NCBI GenBank assembly: GCA_027924585.1 | Contig: BSBM01000386.1 | Location: forward strand, 7,208,501 to 7,272,500 | DNA length: 64,000 nucleotides | Origin: Larix kaempferi | Lineage: Eukaryota; Streptophyta; Pinopsida; Pinales; Pinaceae | Direction: 5' to 3' | Shown here: positions 1 to 11,489 of the stretch, piece after piece | Position numbering within the stretch: the first letter of the stretch is position 1 | Layout: each line of letters starts with the position of its first letter | Translations under genes and position numbers: made by a program | The notes under the pieces: model-generated | Database searches by the model: none | Seen by the model: only the letters and a program-made list of their open reading frames with translations | What the model was told of the DNA's origin: nothing

Positions 1-388
1 CCCTACCCTGTCCCCTGTCATCAGAATCACCAGATTCCACAGACCTAGCCAAATTCCCAGCGGATGACAAACCGCCACCCTGGTCCTTCCTCCGTCTGCC
101 ACTACGAGTCAGTGTATCAATCCCCTCCACACAAAAGGTATCCGAGCAGGTTGGGAAGTTTGTGAAATTCCCCAATTGTGGTTGTAATGTCCACCCTAAA
201 AGGTCCGCCAAGTCTGGCCGTTCATCCGATGGCCCAGGAAAGAACCCTGTCCCCCTGCCAGTCAAGAGTGATCCCGTTGATGCCCTCGACCCAGAAGCCG
301 CAGCAGTGATTGTTCCAAGATCGAAAATCCCTCTGGCACATTCTCCATCCGAGGTGTAGTCCACCTCCTGCTCATAACTGCTCGCCAT
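1..388 (-). CDS. Partial ORF leaving left edge, possibly C-terminal part of an L1 LINE ORF1
   Basis: From an ATG at 388-386 the minus strand stays open for 129 codons to the window edge, so the product is incomplete. The start is acidic (MASSYEQEVDYTSDGE) and the end is basic then Asp/Ser-rich (TRSGRRRKDQ, then ESGDSDDRG). This resembles in order and composition the second half of ORF1 in the LINE at 56-63 kb (MWSSDDSSDLEMDG start, TRSARKNKK and SSDSRALRG near its end). That suggests an L1 ORF1 C-terminus with ORF2 beyond the edge. No zinc knuckle is seen just upstream. It could also be an unrelated exon. Confidence 0.4.
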   Translation of the reverse strand, partial: MASSYEQEVDYTSDGECARGIFDLGTITAAASGSRASTGSLLTGRGTGFFPGPSDERPDLADLLGWTLQPQLGNFTNFPTCSDTFCVEGIDTLTRSGRRRKDQGGGLSSAGNLARSVESGDSDDRGQGR

Positions 389-2320
389 ATCGCCCCAGAT
401 CAACAGGGCAGACAGAATAGAATCCCCAGAACCCTATCCCCAACCCAATCAGCACCGAAATAGCCACGGCCTCAGCAAGGGTTCAAATCCATCTGCAATC
501 CCCGTCAGTATTCCACCCAGCTCCAAATATCAGTCAAAGATCAGCAATGCCCGAATTTGTATGCCCAGATCTCCAGAAAGAAACCCTGTAAGTCAAGCTG
601 CACGTTCTCAACACTCATATCCTGTAAACTCGAACAGCTACCGTTCTAGGAGCTCGCCTTCTTCATCTGTCCAGGGTCTGGGCGATAATGAAGGAGATCG
701 TCTGCATATGGCCTACGCAGTATCTTGGCTCGTGATCACTCACCACATCATCTGCCTCCACAATGGATAAAAGAAATCAGTATGAAGGTCGTCCAGCGTC
801 CCTCCAACAGCGTTGCCAACGTACTCCTTCGGTTCGCATTCTTGGAGCCAATTTTCATCCTTCTTGAATCCCGCTTCCAAATGGTTTTTCTTACAAGACT
901 TGCGTTCGAATTCCGCACACACACACATATATTGTAAGTAAGAAGTATTATATTAATAGATTATACAAAAAAGGTTACAATATCCACCAGCCTGAGAGCT
1001 TTTCATGGCAATATAATATAGTCTTCTTCATAGATATAATAACACAGATAACAAACACTCCTAAGAACCCTCTCCCGGAAGAGAAATAGAGCCTACAAAC
1101 TAGAGATTGATCATCATTTCCCCACCCGGGTAACAACAAACACATCCCAAAGCCAAAACTCAATAGCCTCGAAGCTAACCATATCTCGGTTACCCTTACC
1201 CAACCTGATATTAACATGCCCATTGCAACAACAACAACAAATATAGACATTTTAAAAACTAATAAACAACAAAACCTACAGAGAAGCCAACCCACCTCCC
1301 TTAAGGCGCTTTGTTACCCATTTCCAGAGGATTCAAACCATCATTACCTGGATCGCCAACTTGGTTCAGACCCGTCATCTGCACCCCACCCACCACCGAA
1401 TCCATTGTCCTCATCTGCAGGAGGAACAGGATCCCTAACTCTTCCCAACTGCATCGATCTTCATGTGCAGTAACCTCGTATCTGCAAAGAGCTCCTTCTA
1501 GAATGCCATCGGGATGTCATAAGATCTCTCCTTCTCCTCACATTCCAACAGAACCCTACTAAGCAGGCCTTTGACCACCCAATATAGAGTGACAGTTCAT
1601 TCATACAGCCCTTGATGACCGTGCGAGAACCCAGGATCCTGAATCCATGATTCCGTAGCTGCCTCCTCCATAGATGGACCCGCATCCTCCAACTCCCTCC
1701 AAACACCATGTTCCAACATTTCCAAGTCCTCACGAATCAACGCGGGGATGGACGATCCGTATCGCCACGCTGCTTGAGTAGCATGCATTTGCTCCCGGCT
1801 CACCCTGTGCCTCCCCCTCGCTTTCGTAGAATCCATATTCCCCTCTGGATCCATGCCTCTATCGACCTCTAGACTAGGCTCATCCCAACCACTAGTCGCA
1901 CTACACCATGAACCCTCTCCACCACCCTTCACGATGCCAAAATACACCACCCCTCATCGGATGCAAAAAAAGCAGCAAGGACCAGATGTAGCGAGAAAAC
2001 CGTTGCAAGATAATACCCCAAAAATAATACTGCCCATCCTCCTATCGCCCGAGATATCAACATTCCTCCCACCAACTTCCATAATGGATTATGTCCCTTC
2101 CCACCCACGGATCGTACAGTCCATCAGCTTATCCTCCCACAATCTAACTCCTTACATGAGCCCGCCTCATATGGATATATCCCTTTTCAAATCACCACCG
2201 CCTTCACTTATGTTACCACCTTCCATCATTAATGCAGGCATGCTCCACACATTAATTTAGGACCACCACTTGTTCCCACCATGATGCCCCTCCTACGCCC
2301 TTCATCACCTACATCTGAGA
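389..2320. other. GC-richer unrecognised stretch, no supported gene
   Basis: This stretch is richer in G and C than most of the window, and the minus strand has several open pieces. One runs 1950-1597 and contains ATESWIQDPGFSHGH; another frame continues over 1733-1461. The pieces do not join into one frame and match no family I know. A LINE leader, a UTR or a decayed gene exon are all possible. A short CA run lies near 918-930. Nothing here supports a confident coding call. Confidence 0.3.
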
Positions 2321-2326
2321 TTGATT

Positions 2327-2344
2327 ATATATATATATATATAT

Positions 2345-2383
<39 letters not shown>
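2327..2383. repeat. Compound microsatellite (TA)n(GAT)12, tail of the adjacent LINE
   Basis: About ten TA units are followed by twelve GAT units at 2347-2383. Read on the minus strand this is (ATC)12 directly downstream of the LINE 3' UTR at 2384-2430. Simple-repeat tails of this type are known for several non-L1 LINE clades, so I treat it as the retroelement tail, followed by TA expansion. Confidence 0.7.
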
Positions 2384-4817
2384 AACGTCCCTTGAGACCC
2401 ATTGGTCTATCAGACCTTAAGAAAAGAAAAAGGAATTATTTGGATTTCTGTAAAATTTGATTCCTATGATGGAAAGTTTGATAAAGAAGCGTTCCTAGGT
2501 TCCCATAGTTTTGAGAAGTTAGAAGATCATGGAGATTAGAATTGTAGAATAGATTAGGAAACTGCCATCAAATGTGGGAGTACACAGGACACTCTAGAAG
2601 AAAGTGAGATTCATCCTCAACGGTCATGGACTCACAAAGCTGGAAAATCCTTTCCTCCCATGGGGTTTTAGGAATTTTCCAGTGTCTCATTTCGCTATAA
2701 ATCTCATGGGATTTCGTTCTTACCTTGGCTATATTAATCTTCTTCTTTGAACTAGTTAATACAGGGAGGTACGTTTGATCTTCCAGATTAGGATTAATGA
2801 CTTCCTTGTAATACCTTAACTTTCTTTTACCCTCTAAATCTTTCTCATCCCACATTCTCACTTTGAAATTATAAGTGATAGTTTTTTTGAGGTTGTTGAT
2901 ATCTTGCAAAGTGGTGTTTTCATTGATCCTCCAATGACTAAGCCAAGTCATGGTGTCTTTGTACCATCCTCTCTTGATTCAAAGATGACCTTCACTGGAA
3001 TTTAAAGCAATTTTAGGGAGTCTCTGGTCTGTCATGTTATTTATCTTATTCTTGTACATTAAGTATCTATACATAGCGATGCTTTTGATGGAGGGGAGAC
3101 CCACTTCTATAGGAAGAATAGGATAGGGCGTATTGTTCTTAATTCTGAGGTTATACGTGATAAAACATTTTTGAATTTGCTCGATATTTCTCTGGGACTC
3201 TCGATAGATGCTACAAACCCAAACTTCACAATCATACGAGATAATAGGAGTGACGATAGTTTCAAACATGAACTTATTTTTATCCCACATCACTAGATTT
3301 GCTAATTTGCAATTGTTTTCTAGGTCGAAATAAGCTTTCCACCCTCCATTAATCATTTTCTCAATGCTATAGTTCCAATTGAGCTTGTGATGGATATCAA
3401 TTCTGATATATTTGTAAAAGGACACTTCCTCCAAGTTGTTATTGTCATAAACAAAATTAGCATGAGTGTCTTTATTTGATTTGATTATCATGACTTTAGT
3501 TTTGTCGGTGTTAACATACATACCCATGTTAAAGCAAAAATCCATGAGAATCCTTAGTTGATTAACAAGGTCAGAGGGACTCCTTTCCAAAAGAACAATA
3601 TCATCAGCATAGAGAAGGAGGATTATAACTATTCCAGCTAAGGTCGTACCTTTGCAACCTACTTCTTCTAATCAAATTTCTAGCTTATCGATGTAAATGC
3701 CAAAAAGGGTATGGGAGAGAGGGCATCCTTGTTTGACACCAATAATACAATTAATATCTTTCGACCACCCCTCGGTACTCTTAAATTTGGCAAGCAATTT
3801 CTTGTACAACCTTATTGCGACAAATATCAACTCTAAAGGAACCTTTAGCTCTTCTAATCTATTCCACAAGTTATTTATGGGCACTGTATCAAAATATTTC
3901 CTAAAGTATACAAAGGAGCAAAAGAGATTGGATTCAATATTACGACAATCTTCTGTAATTGTCCTAAGAGTAATGAGGTGGTCTGTGGTAGAGTGGTTCC
4001 TTCTAAACCCCGCCTAGCCTTTAGCCTGCTTTCCCTCACTTTCAAGCCAAACGATGATTTTCTTCTCTAGAATGATACCATAATTCTTGGCTAACAGAGG
4101 GATAATCATAATGGTTCAATAATTAGAGGAGTTATTTTCATCGCCGCTTTTAAATATAGGAATAATGACGCTCTGAGTCCAAGGATTAGGAAAACCTTGC
4201 GTGACTGCCAGATTGGAAAGTTTGTGGATGTGAGGAATGAGAATGGTTCCCCCTATTTTCAGGATTTCGGCATGGTAGCCTTCAATGTCTTTAGCTTTCC
4301 CATTTGTTAGGCGCCTGACCCCATTGTCAATGTTTTCTAGTGAGAAAATTTTTATTGGTGCAAGAAGGTTTTGAGTGTTATTATTGACATTTGAGGATTC
4401 ATAGAGCCTTTGACGATAGGAATCCTAATCTTTCAAAGCAATCTTATTATTTTCTTTAGTTTTACTAGTTAGAATTTGTCTCCAGAACTTCTTAGGTGCC
4501 ACCTTAGAGAGGTGTAGAACGTGCTCCTGCTTTTTATTTATATAATTCCTCTTTTTTCTTTTGATTAGGGATTTGTAATTATTAGTCCTGACAATTCTTA
4601 GTGACTCTTCAGTCGCTTCTTTGATGGCTCTCCTGGCATTTTTGCATTCATTATCATACCAAGGATTGGCTTTCCTATTATTCTTTTTACCCGAAATTTT
4701 GATGGAGAACTTGTTAATGGAGGAAGTGAGCATTGTGGTGAAATTATGGTATAGAACTTCTATATTGTCTGTGCTATAAAGAGGAAACGAGTATGCGGCA
4801 TTTTGTAAATTTAACAC
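2384..4817 (-). pseudogene. Non-L1 LINE reverse transcriptase ORF, decayed
   Basis: One minus-strand frame can be followed with several stops and small shifts from 4817 to about 2430. In order it shows a basic linker (4817-4425), RT fingers and palm with FDTVPINNLWNRL near 3880, GVKQGCPLSHTLFG near 3720, and the catalytic box YADDIVLLE at about 3612-3586. A thumb/connection segment follows (3590-2979), then a C-terminal Cys/His stretch with CESMTVEDESHFLLECP (about 2640-2590). The palm motifs and C-terminus differ clearly from the L1-type LINEs elsewhere in the window, and the tail is (ATC)n rather than poly(A). The clade is left open. The endonuclease end is missing: the frame stops where the MITE cluster begins at about 4821. 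There are at least four in-frame stops, so it is dead. Confidence 0.8.
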
Positions 4818-4820
4818 TGC

Positions 4821-5245
4821 CTTGGGGTTTTTGAATCCATCTACAACGTTAAAATTTATGAAATTGTAATTTTTTTTACAATTTCAGATGGATGCGGATG
4901 GATTTAGTGGGTTTTAACATTCCAGATGGATTCATATACCCCCTTAAAAGGTGTCTCTGAATCCATGCATTAAAATTTACAAAATTGTAAAGTTTAATTG
5001 TTAAAATTGCAATTATCCAATGTTCGAACAATGGATAATTGTAATTTTGACAATAAAAATTTACAATTTCGTAAATTTTAACGCTGCAAATGGATTTAGA
5101 GACCCCATAGGCACCCTTAAGGGGTATTTGAATCCATCTACGCGTTACAATTTACAAAATTGCAATTTTTTTATACAATTTTGTAAATCTTAACGCTGCA
5201 AATGGATTCAAAGGCCCCCTTTAAGGGGGTCTCTATATCCATTGC
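4821..5245. mobile_element. Cluster of three adjacent palindromic MITEs
   Basis: Three long inverted repeats lie side by side: about 4824-4946, 4945-5114 (centre TTCGAA near 5024) and 5112-5228. All share terminal sequence of the type GAATCCATCTAC or TGAATCCAT plus CGTTAAAATTTACAAAATTG, ending in runs such as CCCCCTTAA/TTAAGGGG. A partial fourth arm (TCTCTATATCCATTGCAT) follows at 5230-5247. AT-rich, non-coding, near-perfect hairpins with shared arms are typical of MITEs. The superfamily is not resolved. The 300 bases after it (5246-5540) are AT-rich with no gene seen. Confidence 0.7.
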
Positions 5246-5544
5246 ATACTAATTAGGTCTATTACAATTACAATATTGACATATCTAGAGATGTATAAAA
5301 ACATGTCATATATAATTATAAAATCCTATATTATATTATATATAGACACTCTTAATTTGTGTGTGACGTATAAGGAAATATTTGATAATTAGGACATCTT
5401 ATATAATTATTAACTTAGACTGTCTAGTTGTATTTTTTATCCCATGACTAAATTAGTCATTTTTAGTTGTGATCACTTAAAATTGCTCAAATTTGGTCAT
5501 GTTTCACTAAAAAACACTGTGGTGACCAATCTGTTTTGGCCGCT

Positions 5545-7330
5545 TGGTCATTTATCACCCATTTGTATACTAGTGATTGGTGTTATTAAAGTCTATCTTG
5601 GAAGGTATTCTTGTGTACTGGGTTACGCTTGCACATGTTCTGACGGGTGTTCATCAACATATTAGAAAACTTTGTTACCAATTTTTGTGGCACAGGAATC
5701 TGGATGAAAATCCCTTTCATTGGGTCTCCTGGAAAGTTCTATCTTTGCCAAAGCATTGTGGTGGATGGGGTCTTAAGCATCATTTGAGATTATCTAAAGC
5801 ACTTGTTTCCAAAGGCATATGCCATCTCTTAAATTGTGATAGTCTGTGGTAAAAGTTGTGCAACAAAAATATATGTTTCCTCTGACTGTTTTGGAATGGA
5901 TTCACTCTAGTTATAGACCGATGAGAAATGTTTCTATCATGTGTAAAGTTATTATCTCCGCCTTTGATTTCATTGGGGATTGGCTCTCTTAGAAAGTTGG
6001 AAAGGGTAGAAGCATTATATTGGGCCTTGATTCATGGATAGGATTCAAAGTCCTTCATATCCTTCCTCAAAACATGATCACCTCCCTCGTGGATAAAGGT
6101 TACATTTTCTTACATCATATCCACGATCCACTTCTATCCTTGCCTCAAATCCAATAATAGTTGTCTGCAGAAGACATGAGGTTTGATAATGAAGACATAG
6201 CTCTCTAGGAGGCATATATAAGTGTTCTTAAAGATATCCATGTTAGATTGGGCGATAAGGAGGATACACTTTTGTGGACTAAAAATGCAAAATGGGGGTC
6301 ATATTTTCTAAATATCAGTTACTAAGTTCTTCGTGAACAAGAAGATATACCTCCAACTGAGTGGTGGAATATGGATGTCTCAAACTTACACTGTCCCATT
6401 AAGAGAAAATTATTTATGTGGCCCACTCTTGCAAGGAAAGTTCCAGTTTGGGGCAATCTTCCGAGAAAATTTGGTGTCGGGCCTAACAGATGCCCCCTTT
6501 ATAGAAAGGCAAGAGAACATATTAATCATATCTTTCTTAGCTGCTCTTATCTACAAGAAATGTGGAAATATTTATCTCAGGTTACTGTTATCTCTTTCAA
6601 TTGGTTGGGGGTCGACATTAATGAGGCTCTTCAACATTGGTTTGAGAATCCTGGCTATCGAAAATTCTCTGCTCTCTTAGCATTTATGATTTGGGGGGCT
6701 TGGCTTGCTCGGAACAAGGTGACATTCTGGGATATGTTTATTTCCCCTCACATCTATGCAGCAAAGAGTTTAGCCATCTTGGAACATTTTCTACATGTTA
6801 AGAAATATGCATGTTTTAGAAGGATTGTCTATGAACAAATTGAAAAGAACAAGCCATGGTGTTGTTTTGATGGATATGTACAAGGTAATCTGGCCTCCGG
6901 GGGTGTCAGGGGTATTTTACATCTTTCAGATTGGCATTGGTTCAAATTTTCTATAGGTATTGGAGCCTCGACCAACAATAGAGCTTAATCGATGGTAGTC
7001 TGGAAGGTTTTGAAATTGACTCTCTCAAAAGATATCACTGTTCTGCATATTTTTTGGGACTCCCGTCTAGTGATTGATTGTCTTCATCTGAAAATCCTCC
7101 CAACAATATTTTTTTGAGACCTCTGTATGAGGTTATATGTAGGTTGTTGATATACTTTGACAAAGTTACCTTCCAACATATCTATAGGGAGAATAATGTC
7201 CCTACTAATCAACTATCCAAATTGGGACTACAATTTGAGGAGGAATCCGAGAAAGTTTGGGAAGTGGACAAAGACACCATTAAGGAATTGGATCCTAGAC
7301 CCCTCATTTTCTAATTTCCTTCCAGCAGGG
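5545..7330 (+). pseudogene. L1-type LINE ORF2, 5'-truncated 3' half (RT end, zf-RVT, RNase H)
   Basis: The copy enters the post-catalytic RT region at about 5577 (YWVTLAHVLTGVHQHIRKLC, then GGWGLKHH near 5765). It passes a zf-RVT-like segment at about 6420-6570 (CPLYRKAREHINHIFLSC), then a linker with MIWGAWLARNKV near 6690. It ends in a broken RNase H domain: FDGYVQGNLASGGVRG at 6865-6915 and FQHIYRENNVPTNQLSKLGL at about 7170-7230. Several frameshifts and stops separate these pieces. The abrupt start inside RT is what 5' truncation at integration would give. No poly(A) tail or target duplication was found. The order and motifs match the near-complete L1 at 56-63 kb. Confidence 0.85.
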
Positions 7331-8064
7331 GAATGCCGGATTATACATTGGGACTGCATTTATATATTTTATCTTATCTTTACTATATCACACATCTGAT
7401 AAATACATGATGGTGTATCTAGTGCTGAAGACAATATCTTTTTGAATACATACAATGTATATCGTTTATCTGACTAATATATAACTAGTTTACTAGTCAT
7501 TGTTATCATTGAACTATTTCACAAGCTAGAAGTGGTTGAAACATATGTGTAAGGATTTTTTGCCATATTGAACAATACAGTTCATGATTTTAAATAAAAT
7601 TTTGAGAAGTGTTGTTTTTTCCAAAAAACAAACAAACAAAACAAAACTAGTCGAGAAAAATAAGTTGAATGGAAAGAGTGAAGAAAGGCCAAGGCCAATA
7701 AATATGCAACCCAAAAGCTGGAGAATTCATTAAAAAAAAAGGTTTGGGGAGATCTTCTATGTGAAATGGAGAGAATATTTATATTCTAAGTTGGAGTACT
7801 ACTATGCTCACCATCCAATAACACACTTCTTTGATGTTATGCACATTGAAAATATTGTGGTAGAATGTTTATGGAATCATTTAATTAATGTCAAAAAATA
7901 AAAATGAGAGTTGAATTTGTGAAAGGACCTTCAAGAGGTAAATTTAACGTCAAATTTGTGGTCAGATGCACATGACCAACATAGGAATCAAACTCCATGG
8001 ATTTAACCTAAAAAATATGCATGAATGATATTGGGAAAAGCATCAAATTATAGTGTTGACTTCA
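7331..8064. other. AT-rich intergenic DNA, no gene seen
   Basis: Low-complexity AT-rich sequence with short A and T runs (for example 7616-7650 and 7730-7745). Short open frames here have no recognisable motif. Confidence 0.6.
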
Positions 8065-8065
8065 T

Positions 8066-8097
<32 letters not shown>
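8065..8097. repeat. (CA)n(TA)n microsatellite
   Basis: A run of about a dozen CA units is followed by a short TA run, immediately beside the 3' (tail) side of the SINE at 8100-8340. Confidence 0.85.
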
Positions 8098-8099
8098 TC

Positions 8100-8338
8100 A
8101 TGTGATTCACCATGATGGGCTATGTCCAGGGTAAATATCGTTACTCGCGGGGTTAGCAACCATTTAATATTCCGAAGGGCCCCAACGAGGCACATCATCA
8201 ATTAAGAGAAGTGGCTCACAGGCCCAATTTATCATTACAATCCTGGCTCCCAAGGAGCATATGTCCGGCGAGATTTGAACCCGTGTGGGGAGTGTAACAA
8301 CACCATCTCCCTACCACCTGATCTACGCCTCATGGACA
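8100..8338 (-). mobile_element. tRNA-derived SINE (family B)
   Basis: Read on the minus strand from about 8338, the sequence opens CCATGAGGCGTAGATCAGG, with an A-box-like TAGATCAGGTGG. It then has a canonical B box GGTTCAAATCT about 45 bases later (near 8276). A tRNA-unrelated body of about 170 bases follows and ends beside a CA/TA microsatellite. This is a Pol III promoter layout. The body differs from the three related SINEs at 17.8, 29.2 and 55.3 kb. The head segment is repeated once just downstream. The target duplication cannot be defined inside TA repeats. Confidence 0.65.
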
Positions 8339-8390
8339 ATATATATATATATATATATCATCTCCCTACCACCCGATCTACGCCTCATGG

Positions 8391-8428
<38 letters not shown>

Positions 8429-8452
8429 ATATATATATATATATATATACTA
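8302..8452. repeat. Duplicated SINE head plus (TA)n expansions
   Basis: The segment from CATCTCCCTACCACC to CTCATGGACAATATA occurs at 8301-8345 and again at 8358-8400, with one C/T difference. The copies are separated and followed by long TA runs (8341-8358 and 8395-8450). Open frames here encode only alternating Tyr/Ile and are artefacts of the TA repeat. Confidence 0.8.
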
Positions 8453-10457
8453 TGGTTTGATGACATGTGATTGGAATAGATTGATAAAGGTCATTCCATG
8501 TGTTAATAAGTCCCATGCTTATATACATTATTTTAAACGTATATGCCTCATGAACAAGAAACCTTAAGAACATATGCTAAGAAATTTATGTATTGATGTT
8601 GAGGTAAATTATTCTCGCTACTAATGGCAATACTAAAAACATTTGAGTAAAATATCACACATACTAGTTACAAGTTGTTTAAATATTTGAGGTACAAAGA
8701 ACCCATCATGCATGTTATATTATAGAATTCAAATTTTAAACCCTATCATCCACAATCATTTCATTCTAACACTCAATACTAATACATTCAAGTGGGTATC
8801 ATATACAAAAGACATAAATATGAGTTGAGAAAATTGAAGAGCAATGCTTCCTTCTTAAGATGCAGTCTACAAATGTGATTTCCTCTCAATCTTTCCCAAT
8901 TCTCTGTAGCCCAACCTTGTGCATCTCATGAATAAATTGAACAATGGAATCCGCTTCATGCAAAGACAATGCAAATTTTTAATAGATATGTAAAGGTGAT
9001 GAAGCATTTTCCGAGGCAAATAAACCAACATGAAGGGTCCATGGTTTTTCAGACAATGGTAAACCTTAGTGAATACTTATTGCAATTGTATCTTGAAGTT
9101 GCATGATTATGGGTGACAGACACTGTCAATGTAATGAAGGAGAGAAATTAGATGGTAAGGGGACATTAAGGAAAACCAAAGGTACATGATCCAACATTTT
9201 AACTCATCGAGTTTATGTGAAATACTACATACAAAGGAGATACAATGAACACATTGCTTGAGAACTCCTACAAGAGTACAAGAAGTGATGGGAAGACCTT
9301 AAAAGAAAATGGTCAAATATGCACATGGGACTTATTTAGCATGAGCCCATGAAGATTAACAACAAAGTGACATAACAACAACTAGATTTTTTTAATAGGA
9401 TCATTGAGTAGACAAGTGATATAGAAATGTATTTTTATGTACCAAAAAAATATCCAATAATAAAATAGAAAATATCATTTATTTTATAAATACGAAAACC
9501 CTTAAGGTAGGGAAACACCATCAAATATTCCTTATGGAAAGAATTACTCCACAATCCATGCTTACTACAAACACTACACCCAACATCCAACTTAGTCAAT
9601 TCAATGGTATTCATGTGTATTTATAATTTCTCATGAGTATGCATATGTCAACTACCTCTCATTGTTATATTATTTCTCCTAGCTGCTTAATGGGCGTATT
9701 TATTACCCAACAACAACCAAGTGATCCCATTCACATTGCATTCGTTATCCCCTTGGGTACCTTCCTAGGTACCCCATAATATCCTCCCTAGGTACATTAC
9801 ATTCCATCCCCTTTTGCATGATTCATCCTCAAAACATGGGAGGAAGCGATATAATATGAGCTACTAAGAAATATAGTCAACTAGCACCAAGCACAAGCAT
9901 CCATCCATCCTAGTGAAATGTGGACATGGGGTTGATCCTTTGGTTCCATGTTGTCACTGTACTTCCATAACATCTCCATGCATTGATTTTAGTTCTCATG
10001 TGCCTCCATAGTGGTTTCCTTTATGGTTCCATGTTTTCTTGTAGTAAGTTTTCCAATGCTCACAACCTTGCCTTAATGACTATTGTTCCTTTGGGTGGTG
10101 TGGATGGTGATATACACCAACCTTAGCTATTGGTGATTTGGTCTTTGAATCATGCGGTTCCTTTAGGTCATGTAGACCTTTAAATTCTTGTTTATTTTTA
10201 TGCCTGTCTTGGGACTTTTCTTCATGTTCTTTAGTAGCTTTCTCATCTATTTATTCAAATTTGAACTTTTCATTTGATGCGTCAATAGTGACTGCAAAAA
10301 CTTCTTCATGTGCCATGTAGGTCCTTTAGCAACATAAATATCTTGTAACTTGTTTTTATTTTTTTTGTACTAATGCTTCAAAAACGTCACTTTCACATTA
10401 ATATTAATTGTACCAATTGAGTCCATTCAAGGATATCCCAAAACAATATACACATTT
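8453..10457. other. About 2 kb of AT-rich DNA, no gene seen
   Basis: No frame longer than about 60 codons, no recognisable element motif and no tandem structure was seen. It may be decayed element sequence beyond recognition. Confidence 0.5.
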
Positions 10458-10607
10458 GTTAGAAATTGGGTATCCAAACACATGAAAAACATTCACACAT
10501 AAGAACACAAGTATAACCTGAAACTTCACACTGTATTGATCTAGAATTCTATCATGCTATAATAGAGTACAATGGTGTCCCTTATATTATAATATGTGAC
10601 CATAACA
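10458..10607 (-). repeat. Short LTR (150 bp), apparent 3' LTR of a minus-strand element
   Basis: The segment is bounded by TGTTAGAAAT and GACCATAACA, so it reads TG...CA with inverted TGTTA/TAACA ends on either strand. Just outside the right end, the minus strand has a purine-rich run (ATCGAGGGGTGTT) suited to a polypurine tract. That makes this the 3' LTR of an element running right to left. No matching 5' LTR was found to the right before the CACTA-like end at 12775. Confidence 0.55.
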
Positions 10608-11032
10608 AACACCCCTCGATAAAATTTCGTGTTCAACCATATCCTTAACTATCTCTAACAATATCTCATTGAATCTCTCAAGCGATCTCCATGAGATCAT
10701 AATCCCTAACTTCTCTCCTTGTCCTCATCTTTTAATCGTACATGGACTTTGTGCATTATATACGCGATTACATTTTATATTTTCACCATTATATATCACA
10801 AGTATGAATTATTCCTTCATACTCCCATTTAATGATCAATGCTTGTGATTCAATCTGGATGTTTGAGTTGTCTTCATATTTAGTCTTCTATACTCTACAT
10901 CATCTTCAGTCTTCTTCATCTTCATCTGCATCTTCATTTTTTTTGCTTCTTGTATCATGCATGAGTCGAACGATTCTTTGATAAGTTTGTATTTTGAGTC
11001 AATCATTTAAATTGCTTCATGTTCATATCAAG

Positions 11033-11208
11033 GGTTTCTTTGGCTAACCCTCAACCATCTCATGGGTTTTTTTTGGCTTACCCTCTACCAATACATCATA
11101 TCCAGGGTTTTCCTTGGCTTACCCATAACCATTACAACATATCCAGGGTTTCTTTGGCTTACCCTTAACCATTACAAGTGGTTTTTGGATTAACACAAAC
11201 CATTACAA
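11033..11208. repeat. Tandem array, about 40-bp unit, four to five copies
   Basis: Units of the form CATATCCAGGGTTTCTTTGG followed by CTTACCC.TAACCATTACAA recur at 11033, 11056, 11094 and 11137, with a partial copy at 11178. Copies differ at several bases. The array lies between the zinc-knuckle relic and the 3' LTR, so it probably belongs to the 3' non-coding part of that element. Confidence 0.75.
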
Positions 11209-11489
11209 GAAAATGGCTCGTACTTTGATTTACTCAAAGAAATGACTCAAGTAGAATAGACTGGCAACATTTTTTTAAGCATGTGACTCTTTGGATTTCT
11301 CCTTAATAATAAATTTACTTTTGAAGAGCAACTAACTCATGTATTTTTTATGTGAGGGATATCATTGTGCATTAGAATATTTCACCTTGTATAATCCTTT
11401 CAACATAGAAGTAACTTTATGCCATTTATTCACATCTATCCAACCACATTGTTCCTATATATGAGGCTTTGATATTTCTTTGTTCCACA

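Noticed and set aside
8285-8573. Tyr/Ile-repeat ORFs on both strands
   Set aside because: They are direct products of TA microsatellites.
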